64,000 nt of DNA from Eumeta japonica (taxonomy: Eukaryota; Arthropoda; Insecta; Lepidoptera; Psychidae), in assembly GCA_005406025.1 (NCBI GenBank), contig BGZK01000089.1, positions 248,001 through 312,000 on the forward strand. The letters run 5' to 3'. Position numbers and translations under genes: made by a program. Numbering within the stretch: the first letter of the stretch is position 1; the number at the start of each line of letters is the position of its first letter. Below the pieces are notes generated by a model. The model was not told the origin of the DNA, made no database searches, and saw nothing but the letters and a program-made list of their open reading frames with translations. Shown here piece by piece: positions 25,746 through 37,310 of the stretch.

Positions 25746-26392
25746 TTAGCTCCTGGTACTCGGGTCCGGTACATCACACCTGTGAAATATGTGGTTTTAC
25801 ACTGTCCCATATACGTCCTCATGTACATACACACATACATATACACGCGCTCGCATGCATGCATATGTGCATATAAAACACACATACATATATAATATAA
25901 ATTATACATAATTGCACTATCATATACTCACACAAAAATATTATATTTGTTACATGTTTTTTTATCATGCATTCCGTTCCGACAACCAAGTAATGTCAAA
26001 TACAGAAAGGATTTGAGTGAAAATCAGCACTGCAGAGAACCTCTGCAGTATTTTCTGACTTTAACCCCTATTTGGCATCACATATTTCTACATACATGTA
26101 CAACTTTAATAATAAATACATGTTTGATTGTAAGTTTTAATATACAATATAAAACTGTACGCATTATAAGATGTCAAATAAAGAAGTTCTATGTCTTTGT
26201 TTATGTCTATATATGTCAAATGCCTTCTATATACCGAGGACCAAATAATTCTTTCACCGTAGATGTAAAAATTGCAGATGATAGTAACTAACTAACATAT
26301 TAAAATTCTGTTATAAAAAGCGGTATGACAATAAATATCAGTAAATCTAAGGTGGTATTTGAAAACAGAAAACTGTCAACTGTCAACTGTCA

Positions 26393-26780
26393 AATTGACT
26401 GGTGTCACTTTGACCGCTGTCACGTCTGTCACTTTGACGTTTTGCTCTTTTACGTCTATTGGTTCGACGTCCTTTATTTCGTCGTTCATCACTTCGACGC
26501 CCGTTACTTCGACGTTGGTCATTTAGACTTTCTTCTCTTCACCGTTTCAGCGTTTATCAGTTCGACGTTTGTCATTTTACGGTCTATCAGTTCAACGTCT
26601 AAAACTTCCAAGTCTGTCACTATACGACGTCTGTCTCTTCGCCGTCTGTAACTTAGATAAATGTGACTTTTCCAATCGTAATTTTAACACCATTTATTTT
26701 GAGAGAAGTCACAGTGACCTGTATCACTTTGACAGTTGTCACTGTGACGTCTTTAACAATCACTATAACACTGTGACAGT
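26393..26780 (+). repeat. Degenerate ~18-bp tandem repeat
   Basis: Repeated GTCACTTTGACG/GTTACTTCGACG-type units, roughly 18 bases apart, run from 26393 to 26780 and weaken at the ends. Through the best part the frame stays open and gives a six-residue periodicity (HFDVxx), a by-product of the period rather than evidence of a protein. Confidence 0.75.
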
Positions 26781-27570
26781 TACAAAATTTAATAGGTACC
26801 GACTACTTGTATATACATAGCTTCTTTTTGACTACTATCCAAAAGAACATTGAAAAGAGATATAAATTATAAAAAAGCTCCAAAATTCGTAATTGAGTAT
26901 ATTTTCGGACATTTTGAGTACATACATTTTCACAATATACTGGTGAACGATTATTTGAACATAGGGAATTTTTGAATTTAATAATAAAACTCGCATATGC
27001 ATAATCTTTCAGATTTGATGTGCTTTTGCTAAAAGTTTCAGATTTTTATGTGTCAATCGTGGTATATGTATTGCAGTTATAGTATCGTATTTCTAAAAGA
27101 GTTATTTTATAGGGTAATATAAGTCATCAATTAGCCGATGTTTCGAAATTTGGAATTTATTTTAAAGCTTTCTTTATGTTTAATAATATATTTTATCTAC
27201 TAACTGTACTCGTACAAATTCGTCACGTGTGATCGACACGACTAGCCTTTATCAATAATAATTACATATTCTAATCCCGAGGCGTCATTTTATTTCGGTT
27301 TTAATTCATATGCATTTTGTATGTGAAAAAAAAATACGTGATACGTTAAGTAGTTTCCAATAATTAATTAATTAATATGTAATATTAGACACATCTTCGA
27401 CGATCTTTTCCGCAGATTTAAACGTTATGAAATAATAATTGATGTATTTAAACGACGAAAACGGAACAATGTCATATAAAAAAAAAGCTAAACCCAATTG
27501 ATTACTTATATTAAATCACTAACCGTCACTTGCCCGCTGCATTGAGCGTAATGAAAGTAAAACAAAAAAC
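26781..27570. other. No gene recognised
   Basis: AT-rich, without repeats I could define. Confidence 0.45.
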
Positions 27571-27968
27571 CGGCCAAGTGCGAGTCGAACTTGCGCACGA
27601 AGAGTTCCGTACCATTATGCATAACAATGGTACATAAATGTATACCAAAGTGTATATATAACTAAAAAATCTGTGAATATTTCAAGCGTCTACCTGTTGC
27701 CGTTATCAATATCGAGCCAAAACGAGCAAATAAATCACGTTTGTTGTACGGGAGTCACCTTAAATATTTATTTTATTATATTTTTTTAGTATTTGTTGTT
27801 ATAGCGGTAACAGAAATATATCATCTGTGAAAATTTCAACAATCTGACAATCACGGTTCATGACCTGGTGACGGACGGACGGACGGACGGACGGACGGAC
27901 GGACGGACGGACAGCGGAGTCTTAGTAATAGAGCCCCGTTTATTACCTTTTGTGTACGGACACCTAAA
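27571..27968 (+). repeat. Widespread lepidopteran interspersed repeat (copy with GGAC tract)
   Basis: Opens CGGCCAAGTGCGAGTCGAAC, has ATAGCGGTAACAGAAATAT and CACGGTTCATGACC in the middle, then about ten GGAC units (27871-27912), GCGGAGTCTTAGTAATAG and a CCGTTT...GGACACCTAAAAA end. I know this pattern as a recurrent non-coding repeat in moth and butterfly sequence. Confidence 0.7.
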
Positions 27969-28229
27969 AAGATTTTAGCGACGAAAACGTTCCTGCGCAC
28001 CCCGAAGTACACACGACCTGAACATACTATATTATTTTTAGTCCATATAGTTCGTATAGACGAATCACAAGCGTGTAATTCGTAAATAAGGAAACATAGC
28101 TTTTGGTGCAACTTATAGTGAAAGGTACATTTTTATATAGTTTTGTACATATAGCTTTATTTTGTAAATAAACATACGAGTTCGCATGAGTTTTACTTCC
28201 GAAATGAATCAAATACGTATGCAGTTTAG

Positions 28230-28965
28230 TAGCGTGGAAATCCTCCGATGGGCGGACCACGTGATATAGACTTCGGCGGACCTCACGACGGTAGGGCCGC
28301 CGACCGCCTGACAGGTCGGCGTCCACCAGCGTGCGACCACCGATATCGGCGTCCGTTACGACAGCCCTCGAATAGAGATTGAAAATTAGCATAGCCGTCG
28401 CGATGCGCGGCGCGCGCATCGGGAACAGCGTTTGCACCGATCGGCCCACGACAAGAAGAGAAAGAAGAGGTTGAGGGACACGGCTCGCTGACACGTACTG
28501 CTGGCTGCTGCCGTCCGACGCGTGGATAGCTTGATCAGCGGTCGGCAGGCGCGCTCGGTCAGATCTACGCCAACGCGGGTCACCGATGCGTGCCGCCTTG
28601 ATCCGGTCGGCGTCCACCAGCGTCCGACCACCGGCGGTCGGCTGCGTGTCCAGCTTGAGCTGTGCCTCCTCCCCGTCGAGCACCAACCTACGCCGGAGCC
28701 CCTCCACCTGCCGGCGCCTGCGCAATGACCGCGCGCGCGCCGCGTGTGGGTCGGCGACTGGGCTCCGGCAAGATGTCAATCAATGGATCCAAAACGGACC
28801 ATTGCCACCTGAGCCGTCGGGGTCGTATCCCCGACGAGAAGACGCCCGGGCATGAGGCAGCAATAAGTCCTCCGTCCTGCACCTGCACCCTGAAAATCGA
28901 GGGTGTGGAAGATCCACGAGCGAGCCCACTCGATTCGATTGGTCTGAAATCGATCCGTCCAGTTG
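28230..28965. other. GC-rich island, unrecognised
   Basis: A sharp GC-rich block in AT-rich surroundings, with ORFs on both strands (minus-strand 28779-28027, 250 codons, Arg-rich). A 27-base block beginning GTCGGCGTCCACCAGCGT occurs twice (28315-28341 and 28606-28632, one mismatch). No protein family is recognised in any frame. It could be part of a retrotransposon or a duplicated host fragment. Confidence 0.5.
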
Positions 28966-28966
28966 A

Positions 28967-29670
28967 TCGCTCTTTGAAGGACGAATCCGAGAATTACAGA
29001 AAATAGTATAAGAATGCAACTTCATGCTGCATTCAACCTGCACTACCTCAATACTGCATCTAGTCTACAGTACATATCATATATGTTGGTATATAGGAGG
29101 TGGAACACTGCGCCTCTATAGACACATAGTGTACAGAGGTGTTATTCCGACGACCTAAGTTGGCAAGGCGCCGCTCCTGCAAACAGTCAGCCGATCAGCA
29201 AACTCAAAAATGGGCCGTTGCGTGTCCGGTGCGCTCGGTCCGTCACAAAAAAAATAGACTAGAGCCATCTAAACTCTCGCCTGGTGAAAATCGAAATTCA
29301 ATACGTTTAGCGTTTTAGCTGCGATTGAACAAAGAAAACTGTTTTTCATTTCATCAATCTAGATTTATAATTAATGGCGCGCGACCACTTATTTAAGAAG
29401 AGACTGTTGAAAATGAGAAAAAAAATTATTTCAAAATAATAAATACTCTCTTTTGCGAAAATATCGAGAGTTGAGATCCACGATTTCGTTTTGAGTAGAC
29501 CCGTGTCGCTCTTTGAAGGACGAATCCGAAAATTACAGAAAATAGTATAAAATGCAACTTCATGCAAAACTACCTCAATACAGTCTACAGTACATATCAT
29601 ATATGTTGGTAGGAGGTGGAACACTGCGCTCTATAGCAAAGTACAGAGGTGTTATTTGGACGACCTAGGC
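28967..29670 (+). repeat. Tandem duplication, unit ~540 bp, second copy with deletions
   Basis: TCGCTCTTTGAAGGACGAAT opens both copies (28967 and 29506). Each continues through AATTACAGAAAATAGTATA, CAACTTCATGC, ACAGTACATATCATATATGT, AGGTGGAACACTGCG and GAGGTGTTAT, ending near 29165 and 29670. The second has lost several short segments. Weaker similarity continues past both copies (TTATTTCAAAATAAT). Confidence 0.8.
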
Positions 29671-29922
29671 GATCAAAGGACATGTCGTAACTACTTATGA
29701 ATCATCTAAAATTCCACTCAATCGAAATTGAATGGGTTAGAGAAGTTTATTCTTTTTTCACTTATATCGACCACTTTACAGAGACTGTTGACATTATTAT
29801 TTCAAAATAATTTAAGAAAAAAAATTAATATTTAGAGTTGAAAGTATAATTACGAAAAATCAAATAGTTGTTAAGTACAAAGACCTCGTATACAAAACTG
29901 TCGTATACTTTGAGATTCACCA

Positions 29923-30456
29923 ATGATGAATGTTGAAAATTCTTTTAACTTATTTCATGACACTTTTACATCGAATGAAACGGTTTTAGAATCTCGAAAA
30001 ATTAAAAATAAGCTTATTAAATTGTTATGGAGATTACTGCGCAAGACGATAACGCAAAATTGTCGACAGCTGTGTTTTGTTGGACGACAGAATTTCTGTT
30101 TAGCTGATCTGAAGGCGTTTAGGATACATGATCGTTTTGTGAACTTTGAAAGGAGTTCATATATTCTATCTACCAAATATTTTATTAGATATCATCTAAG
30201 ATATGATAAGTACCAACTCGAAGGTCGAAGGTTGTTAGATGGGTTAGTTGGAGAGTCCCTTTCAGTTTATCCTTTTATTAAAATATTTAAAGAAATTAAC
30301 TTACCTTTTAAAATATATACTTATGTCAAATATTGTGGTATGTTGAGTGGGTACAAGATGTACTTTATATTATTGTTACACAGGTCTTACTTTACTTTTA
30401 GACTTCTTAATATCGAAGTAATATTATTAAGGCGACCACCTTCTGAAAAACTGTAA
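29923..30456 (+). CDS. 177-codon ORF overlapping a repeat, unrecognised
   Basis: MMNVENSFNLFHDTFTSNET to ...RRPPSEKL. Lys/Leu/Ile-rich, with no motif I recognise. Most of it lies in the repeat shared with 15945-16310, where the frame is not kept, so it is more likely chance or a transposon relic than a host gene. Confidence 0.2.
   Translation: MMNVENSFNLFHDTFTSNETVLESRKIKNKLIKLLWRLLRKTITQNCRQLCFVGRQNFCLADLKAFRIHDRFVNFERSSYILSTKYFIRYHLRYDKYQLEGRRLLDGLVGESLSVYPFIKIFKEINLPFKIYTYVKYCGMLSGYKMYFILLLHRSYFTFRLLNIEVILLRRPPSEKL
30092..30455 (+). repeat. Unclassified interspersed repeat (copy B)
   Basis: Counterpart of 15945-16310 (TCTGTTTAGCTGATCTGAAG ... ATTAAGGCGACCACCTTCTG). Confidence 0.55.
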
Positions 30457-31502
30457 CGGTAGGTATATTACCAGGTGCGAGTTTAGGATATATTTAGCAT
30501 GAATGTAAAAATAAAATCCCATGTACATAAGAAATAGTATTTAATTATAAAGTCGTTTTCATGGTCACTTTTGGTCAATCAAATCACTAAGTTGATGTAG
30601 AATATCGTAAGAGTTCTCCACTTTTATATATATATAAATATATATCTTCTTAGATATAATATATCTATTTAATTTATAAATAAAAGAAGTTTTTAATATC
30701 ATATTAGAGCTCAGTTTTAAGTGCATGAGTATAAATACACCAAAATTAATCTTAGTGAACAGAGAGCAGGTATATTTTATTTATATTTTGGATTTTCAAA
30801 AACAGGAACCTTTTATTCATGGACAAATTTAAGACGTTTGAAACTCCAAATTACACGATTTATGTCTGCCACATTATATTAATGCAAACATTTTCGTTTA
30901 TTAACGATAAACAGATTAATTCATTGATATGTAATCTACATACAAAAGTTTATATTTTACGTAGTTCTAACTTAAAATACAGTTTAATATAATTTACCCA
31001 AAATGATATATAATGTTCAGTGTATTAATTATTTAACGTAAATTAATTATCGAACTTTATTAAATTTATTAACTTAATAAATGCTACTAACCGTTTACTT
31101 CGATCGTTAATTTTAGTTTTTATATGATCACACTGATCAAATAATCTCTGTTATCTTATAAGTTTTTTAGTCTTAATTACCATTACTAATCTTAATTATT
31201 TTAATCACGTCAAATCGCTCGGATTAATGAGTGATCCATTTCATATACTCATAATCTTTTTCTAATAAAATTTATTAATACATAAACAACTAACATTATC
31301 CAAGGCTGAGCATCGTTGTAATGACCGGACTGGATATTCTGTATTGTTTACAACAAGCAATAAAGTAAGTATTTTTTACGAAAATCGTACTAAAATCACT
31401 TACTTATGAATGAACATTAAATTAATACATTTTTAAACCATTAAATATATTTTTTTCCTGGTTGAGGGTTAATCATTTTCAATAAGGCATTCATAAATTT
31501 TC
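30457..31502. other. Region downstream of the second P450
   Basis: AT-rich. The right end must hold the P450 3' UTR. Confidence 0.45.
31271..31276 (-). terminator. Possible poly(A) signal of the second P450
   Basis: AATAAA on the minus strand about 230 bases downstream of the stop codon. The region is AT-rich, so chance occurrence is likely enough to keep confidence low. Confidence 0.3.
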
Positions 31503-33511
31503 TCATTTATCGTCGAAATCATTTAGTCGTATAAAATTCAAACGTATGCTCTGTTTAGAAGCAGTAACTTGGGCTGTGGGCTCGATATCTAAAGTTCTGG
31601 GCATGCCCGGCGCCAGCTCCACGCGGTACTTCTTCAGGATAGTCACCAGCCCCGCCATCACTTGCATCTTGGCAAAACGCATTCCTGTAATAAAAACATG
31701 TAACTGTTGATCCTCATTAAACGGAATACCTACTTCTGCCGTTACTTACTTGTGCAAAGCAGTCTTAAATTTGTAGGTAATTAAATAATCACTAACTAGT
31801 TAATTAATTGTTTATAACTACAGAACAACCTGTGACTCCATACTAATCTGAACCTAGTCAGGGTAAAAATACAAATTATAAGACGTGACCAAGCTAGTTT
31901 TCAAGGATAAATGAGAATTAATGTTTGTCCATTTGCTTAGTAGATGCACATCACTGCGAATTGCGACTCGCATATGCTATAAAAGTGTGGTTATTATTGA
32001 AATAAATCTTCCCATAGATAAAAAAGCTACGTCCGACAATAAAATGACGTAATGTTCATTGAAGTTATATTGAAGTATATATTTACTTATATATTTATAT
32101 ATATACATCAAAAACAATAAACACATGCACGATCACTCACCAATGCAGAGTCTGGGTCCCTCGCCGAACGGAAGATAAGTGTAGGGGCGGATGTTGTGTT
32201 TGTTTTCGGGCGCGAACCTCTCCGGGCGGAAAGAGTCGGGCTCGGGGAAGTATTTGGGGTTGCGGTGCAGGTACAACGCCGGCAGGTGCACTTGTACCCC
32301 GCGATCCACGGTTAGCCCATTTGAGAATTTGTAGGTGTCCGCTACTTCACGCTGAATCAGTGTAAGTACTGGATACAATCTTAGAGTCTCGTCCATGCAC
32401 TGTTCTAAAATGGCAGCTCTGTCACGCACTCGTACACCAGCCGGCCGTCTCGCTTACGTAACCAGTCGCGTACTTCTTGGCGTGCGCGCTCTTGAGATTC
32501 CTGGTCCTTGGCCAGCTCGTACAACAAGAAGCTCGCGGTCGTTGCCGACGTCTCAAAGCCCGCAGCGAAAAATATAAAACACTGCGACGTCAATAGATCG
32601 TCGTCAACTGCTATTTGAGCTTTCTCTCTTCTATCGACTTTCAAATTCGACATTCGGTCACCTGTTATATTTTTATTTTCCGTGAAACTCAAAACGAGAT
32701 CGACGAAATCATTTTTATTCGTTTGCTTATATCCTCTCTCCTGAAAAACTTTGACTAGAAGATTTTGAAAGAAATTAGTGACAAAATTAGGTTGAATCTT
32801 TAGCCTTAAAGAATAAAAAAGTGCAGGTAAGGCCATTCTCAGATAAACCATAGTGATACGGAGATAGCTGGCTTCGAATATTTTATTACCAATATTAACG
32901 AATGGATTTTTGCTTGCCTCTTCCATGGCCTTGGTGTCGATACCAAAAGCACAGGCCCCTATACAGTCCATAGTGAATCGTGCGAAGAAGGATCTGGCTT
33001 CTTGTTCCTTCGAAATTCTGGTTTCCTTATCGAGTAGTGTTTCAAAAACTTTAGAACAGTTCTCGATGAGATAGAACATATTTTTCATTTTAGAGGACGA
33101 GAACAGCGGTGTCAAGTTCTGTCGCAACACTTTCCAGTGGTCGCCGTGGGTGAAAAAGAGACTCGATAGAACCCATTCCTTGTCTGAATAATCAGAATGT
33201 TCACGCCCGGAAAAATAGTAGAAATCCTTGGTTGTGACCACTTTAATGAGTTCAGGGTCTTTCACTATGAGCACGGGCTGAGGGCCGAGGTATGCTCCTA
33301 TGAGAGGCTCGTCCGGAAATTTTTCACACAATCGTCGTACGGTTTCACCCCAATTGGCTTTGTATAACATGAAGTCGGCATAGTTGCCAAAGAATGGAAC
33401 AGGTTTCAGATGCGGCACATTTTTCTTCTTCCAGTAATTGTAATTTCTCGTAAGATAATAATAACTCACTGCGACCGCGCTGAGGACTACACCAAGTATC
33501 ACCAGCAACAT
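31503..33511 (-). CDS. CYP6-type cytochrome P450, tandem copy with a one-base frameshift
   Basis: Near-duplicate of the first P450. Exon 1 is 33511-32141 and exon 2 is 31684-31503, with a 456-bp intron at the same phase-1 site. Exon 1 is 1371 bp against 1372 in its sister. The missing base lies in a short T run (minus strand, opposite 32407-32410) and turns Pro-Phe-Leu-Glu into Pro-Phe-stop at codon 369. On either side everything is intact: anchor, WKVLR, AGFETS, ETLR, PERF, FGEGPRLCIG, GMRFAKMQ, splice sites and promoter. From residue 81 to the frameshift only four residues differ from the sister, against 11 in the first 80. It is either a very young pseudogene or a working gene with a consensus error. 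Role as for its sister. Confidence 0.9.
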
Positions 33512-33520
33512 GGTTTTGTA

Positions 33521-33556
33521 ACTGACTAAGCGCGATTCAAAACCTGCGTATTTATA
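33521..33556 (-). promoter_or_regulatory. Core promoter of the second P450
   Basis: TATAAATA (33556-33549) and a TCAGT initiator (33525-33521) lie 31 bases apart, just upstream of the ATG at 33511. The layout matches the first P450, so the duplicated unit included its core promoter. Confidence 0.75.
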
Positions 33557-34596
33557 GTGCTGTCAAATTGCATTATCGCACATGACTATTATCGTATATA
33601 TCATAGATACATACTTCGAGCGTTACGTAAACGAAATACGACCGTTAACGTGCAACTCATGCTTAAACTGAACATGTTTCTTACAGAGCGGATGCGTATT
33701 TACTTTTTTTGGGGTTTCGTATATCCATGAAGAAATGGAACCCTCACAGATAGAAGATACAGCAGAGATGTGCAAAATACTGTATAAAATGTAAATATAT
33801 TTTATAAACTATTTTGCGCTATATTACAATACAAAATCAATATACTTTTTGTATTTATTATTTGATATACAAAATGGTTTTTAAATTTTGCATCTAAAAT
33901 ACAAATTGTAAAATTCATTTTCCGTGACACTTTATCAAAATAAAATACTTTTATACTTTCTAATTTCTTTTATTTAGTTAGTTAGTTTTATTCTCTTTTA
34001 AACAAGTCATCATTTCAATCACTTGGCATTTGAAGTAAGTGATTAAAGAAAAGTTACTTAGCAGATTTTAATAAAATAATTTGTTTAAAGACACTGACGC
34101 TCATCTTCTTTCTGTGCGACATACCACCATAAGAAAAAAAGGCTCTTCACCGGTGCAAAGCTAACCTGGCAGGCATTTATTTTAAGACCACATTTATTGT
34201 GATGTACTTATTAACGATTACAGGCAGACATCAGCATCCTTTGTATATTGAAGTGATTCCAGGTGAATCATGCTAAAACTTGCATTATCACTAGCTAATG
34301 AGAAATCTGCATCATTATGGATCATTATGTATTAATTTTTTTGTTCATTATGTAATTAAAATGTACAATTTTTATGTTTCTTATTTCTGCAAGGAGCAAT
34401 TCTTTTTTTGCTTTTTATTTCCTTTTGTCAACCATTTGATTCAAAAAAAGAATTTGACACCGAAACGAAACTTGTTTCTTTAACTCCAGGATCCTTCAAA
34501 TCAAAAAAATTATAAACCTCTTTTCTGAGCTCTTTGACGTGACAACGTCTTATAATTCGATGGAGCCGGCTGCACGCACGAAACATGACTCATGCG
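33557..34596. other. Upstream region of the second P450
   Basis: Short stretches of similarity to the upstream sequence of the first P450 end soon after the TATA box. Further out it is AT-rich, with no gene. Confidence 0.45.
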
Positions 34597-34609
34597 GCGT
34601 TACCTCGCT
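34597..34609. repeat. Target-site duplication, left copy (LINE)
   Basis: GCGTTACCTCGCT, identical to 37135-37147 and abutting the LINE's A-tail. Joining the outer flanks across one copy gives the pre-insertion site. Confidence 0.9.
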
Positions 34610-37134
34610 TTTTTTGTAGTTTTCCTTGCGAGAGGGATGGGGAAGGAGGGAAAAAACCCATTATGGGCCGTCCATGCGCCCGGGCACACAGGTGTGTCCG
34701 ACTCTCACAGACTAAAAAACCTCCGAAACAACTTATAATGCAGTGGCGCTTAAAGCTCGAAAGCTATAAAGCTATGACTCCTACATCTGTACGCGGCCAT
34801 TTCGGCATGGAGATGCCGTCGGCGCGTGACTGCCCTATGGGTGTCTTTACTGAACCTCGGCATAGGAAGTCACGTGAAGTTGCAGTACGGACTGCAACTT
34901 CCGAAAAGTGACACCAGGAGGCGCTGGGAGCGCACCGGTTTAGTGACCTTCAAGGTCGTGATGGGTGGGGAATCCCTACTCCTATTCAATAGCCATCTTA
35001 TTGACTTCTATAAGCTTTTCCACCTCGACGGTAAGATCGTCGGGCGGATCTAACATGACACTCCGTGGTCTTCTACAAAAATGATGCGAAGGAGGTGGCT
35101 CGTATGATACGGCTGAAACTATTAATGGATTCGGATGGCTATTCGCTATATCAAAGAAACGCTCTGATGCGTCCCTCATGTATTTGGAAATTGTTGGAAG
35201 CTCTAGATCCCGGTGAAGTATAGAGTTTTTGACGTACCATGGTGCGTCAGCTGCTCTTCTATAAAATTTATTCTGCACTATTTGCAGATCATATAGGATA
35301 TCAGTTCGTGCATTAGCAAAGACTGGACTCGCGTATGTCATGACAGGCCTGATACACATTGTATATATCGTTCGTTTATTACGTAACGACATTTTACTTT
35401 TTCTACCTATCATTCCGTATAAGCGGGATAGGTAGAATAATGCTAATTTTCTAACCAGAGAGATATGATCTCTAAAATGAAGGTGCTTATCTAACGTGAT
35501 ACCTAAGTATTTGTAGTGGTGCTGCCACGGAATCGATTGATTGAGAATTTTAAGAGAGGGAGTGTCTATTGGTACTGGCACCGTTGATTTACGTGTACTA
35601 TAATTAAAATAAATGGATGCTGACTTTTCCGGATTTACTTCTATTCTCCAGAGTCGAAGCCATTGCGTCAGCTCATCAATGGCCCTCTGTAACCGCGGAA
35701 GGATATTTCGTAGGCAATTTGAACGTAAATAGAGTGCGGTGTCATCTGCGAATAGCGCGAGTTGGACGCCTGATGACGGTCGCGGAATGTCGTTTACGTA
35801 CGCGGAGTACAGCAGGGGAGAGAGCGTGGAGCCTTGAGGTACTCCAGCTCTTATTGGTCTAACTGACGAGTACGTATTGTCGAGTCGGAAGGAGAAGTGG
35901 CGATTACTAATATAATGGTGGATTATAATGACTAGACGATCTGGAAGCTCTAATTGGTAGAGCTTATGTATGAGTCCTGCGTGCCAAACCCTATCAAAGG
36001 CCTTAGCTACATCAAAGAAGACCGCCACTGTCTTTCTTGATTTTGAAACCCTCCGAAATGTATTCTACAAGACGGAGGGCTTGTTGGGGCAAGAATGGTT
36101 AGGTCTGAAACCAAATTGTTCGTTTATGATAAGGCCTTTTCCAATAAGATGCTCGCATAAACGCTTTTGAGCGTTTTTCAAACAATTTACCTAATACGCT
36201 CAAAAGACTTATAGGTCTGTAGCTGGCGGGGGTCGCGTGGTTTCCCCGGCTTAGGAATACCTATTACAACAGCTTCCTTCCAAGCTGTAGGAAAGTAACA
36301 ATTTTGTATGCACGCATTAAAAATTGCGACCAATAGAGCCACAAGGGGCGCAGAAAAGCATTTAATCGCTTTACTGCTGATGGTGTCCCTACCTGGTGAT
36401 TTTCTAATTTTAAGACCTTTTATGAGTTTGCTGACTTCGTCCAGCGTAATTGGATCCAGACCGTCTTTGGGTGGGAGGGAGACTCTATGACGAACCTCCT
36501 CTTCCACCCTCCTGACATGTTCTGCGTCGTATGGGGGATTTTCTGAGCATTGTTGTTCAATGCTATCAGCTAAGCACTCAGCTTTTTCCCGGTCGTCGAA
36601 CGCGATAGAGTTATCGGGTCGTTTCAGAGCGGGGGTGGGGACAGCTCCTTCGGTTTTGAGAGCTTTCGCGAGTCTCCAGTAAGCTTTGTGACTTGGTGAA
36701 ATTTCGGCCATGAGGTCGCTCCAATTGTCTTTTTTAATTTCCTTTATGCGCGCCTTCACCCTACGTTGCAGAGCGCGCGCACGGGACCTATTTTCACGGG
36801 TTGGGTATTTGCCCGCTCGACGCAAAGCAGCATTCTTATCCCTTATCAACTCGATAACATCTCCAGGCAGCTCCTTGCGATCAGATTTCGCTGGAACTTT
36901 TCTAGAGCTGTTCTCGACCACTGTCGTGATGTGGCTGGTAAGGGCACCTATAGCATTGTCAATAGCGTCTGTCGAAACGATGTCATCAGGTATATTATTT
37001 AAAACCGGGGTGTCGGTTTCCTCAAGCGCGGCCGACACCTTCTTCCAACTAGTAATTGTTTTTCTAAGTGGAGGGCAGTCCCCGATAGGAGAGCCTAATC
37101 TCATGAGAACAGGTCGGTGATCCGAATTGAGACA
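34610..37134 (-). mobile_element. Jockey-type LINE, 5'-truncated, with 13-bp target duplication
   Basis: Non-LTR retrotransposon in minus orientation. It is flanked by identical 13-bp repeats GCGTTACCTCGCT at 34597-34609 and 37135-37147. The A-tail appears as a T run at 34610-34615 directly against the left copy, and the 5' end stops just before the last motif of the endonuclease domain (SDHRPV, ending near 37100). Both borders are therefore defined to the base. The 3' UTR is about 34616-34981. Confidence 0.92.
34982..37125 (-). pseudogene. LINE ORF2: endonuclease tail and reverse transcriptase, frameshifted
   Basis: Reads from the endonuclease end (LNSDHRPVLMRLGSPIGDCP) through the linker (37104-36187) into reverse transcriptase. 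RT motifs: SPGRDTISSKAIK, IPKPGKP, SYRPISLLSVLGKLFE, INEQFGFRPNHSCP, VAVFFDVAKAFDRVWHAGLI, AGVPQGSTLSPLLY, the catalytic FADD of LALFADDTALYL, then the thumb, ending at TAA 34982. The frame breaks about four times between 36240 and 36030. The first break is an extra C in a C5 run, where RDP should continue as ASYRPISLL. From 36028 to 34982 it is open for 348 codons. Clade assignment to Jockey is from motif style. Confidence 0.88.
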
Positions 37135-37147
37135 GCGTTACCTCGCT
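37135..37147. repeat. Target-site duplication, right copy (LINE)
   Basis: GCGTTACCTCGCT at the truncated 5' end of the LINE, identical to the copy at 34597-34609. Confidence 0.9.
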
Positions 37148-37310
37148 CTGAGGCGTTCCATTTAAGGCATGAAGTGCAAGCGAGAGCGCGGAACGAGCGA
37201 CAAAGAGGCACAATCGGCCTCCGCGTTCGGCGTTCGGAGACATCTGTCTCTCTCCTACTTGAGTGAGCGATGCGTCCGCGTGGACAGCTGCTATACAATA
37301 ATACATTTAC
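37148..37310. other. GC-rich stretch at the LINE insertion target
   Basis: Short GC-rich sequence to the right of the LINE, with an open minus-strand frame. Its left counterpart is 34560-34596. Joined across the 13-bp duplication, the two sides form the older sequence the LINE entered; its identity is unknown. Confidence 0.4.

Noticed and set aside
25589..25909. Minus-strand 106-codon ORF rich in Tyr, Met and Cys
   Set aside because: Shadow of the LINE fragment and an adjacent CA/TA simple repeat.
26325..26820. Protein-like ORFs with HFDV repeats
   Set aside because: Explained by the 18-bp tandem repeat, whose period preserves any open frame.
36308..37120. Plus-strand ORFs across the LINE
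   Set aside because: Shadows of the reverse-transcriptase frame on the minus strand.
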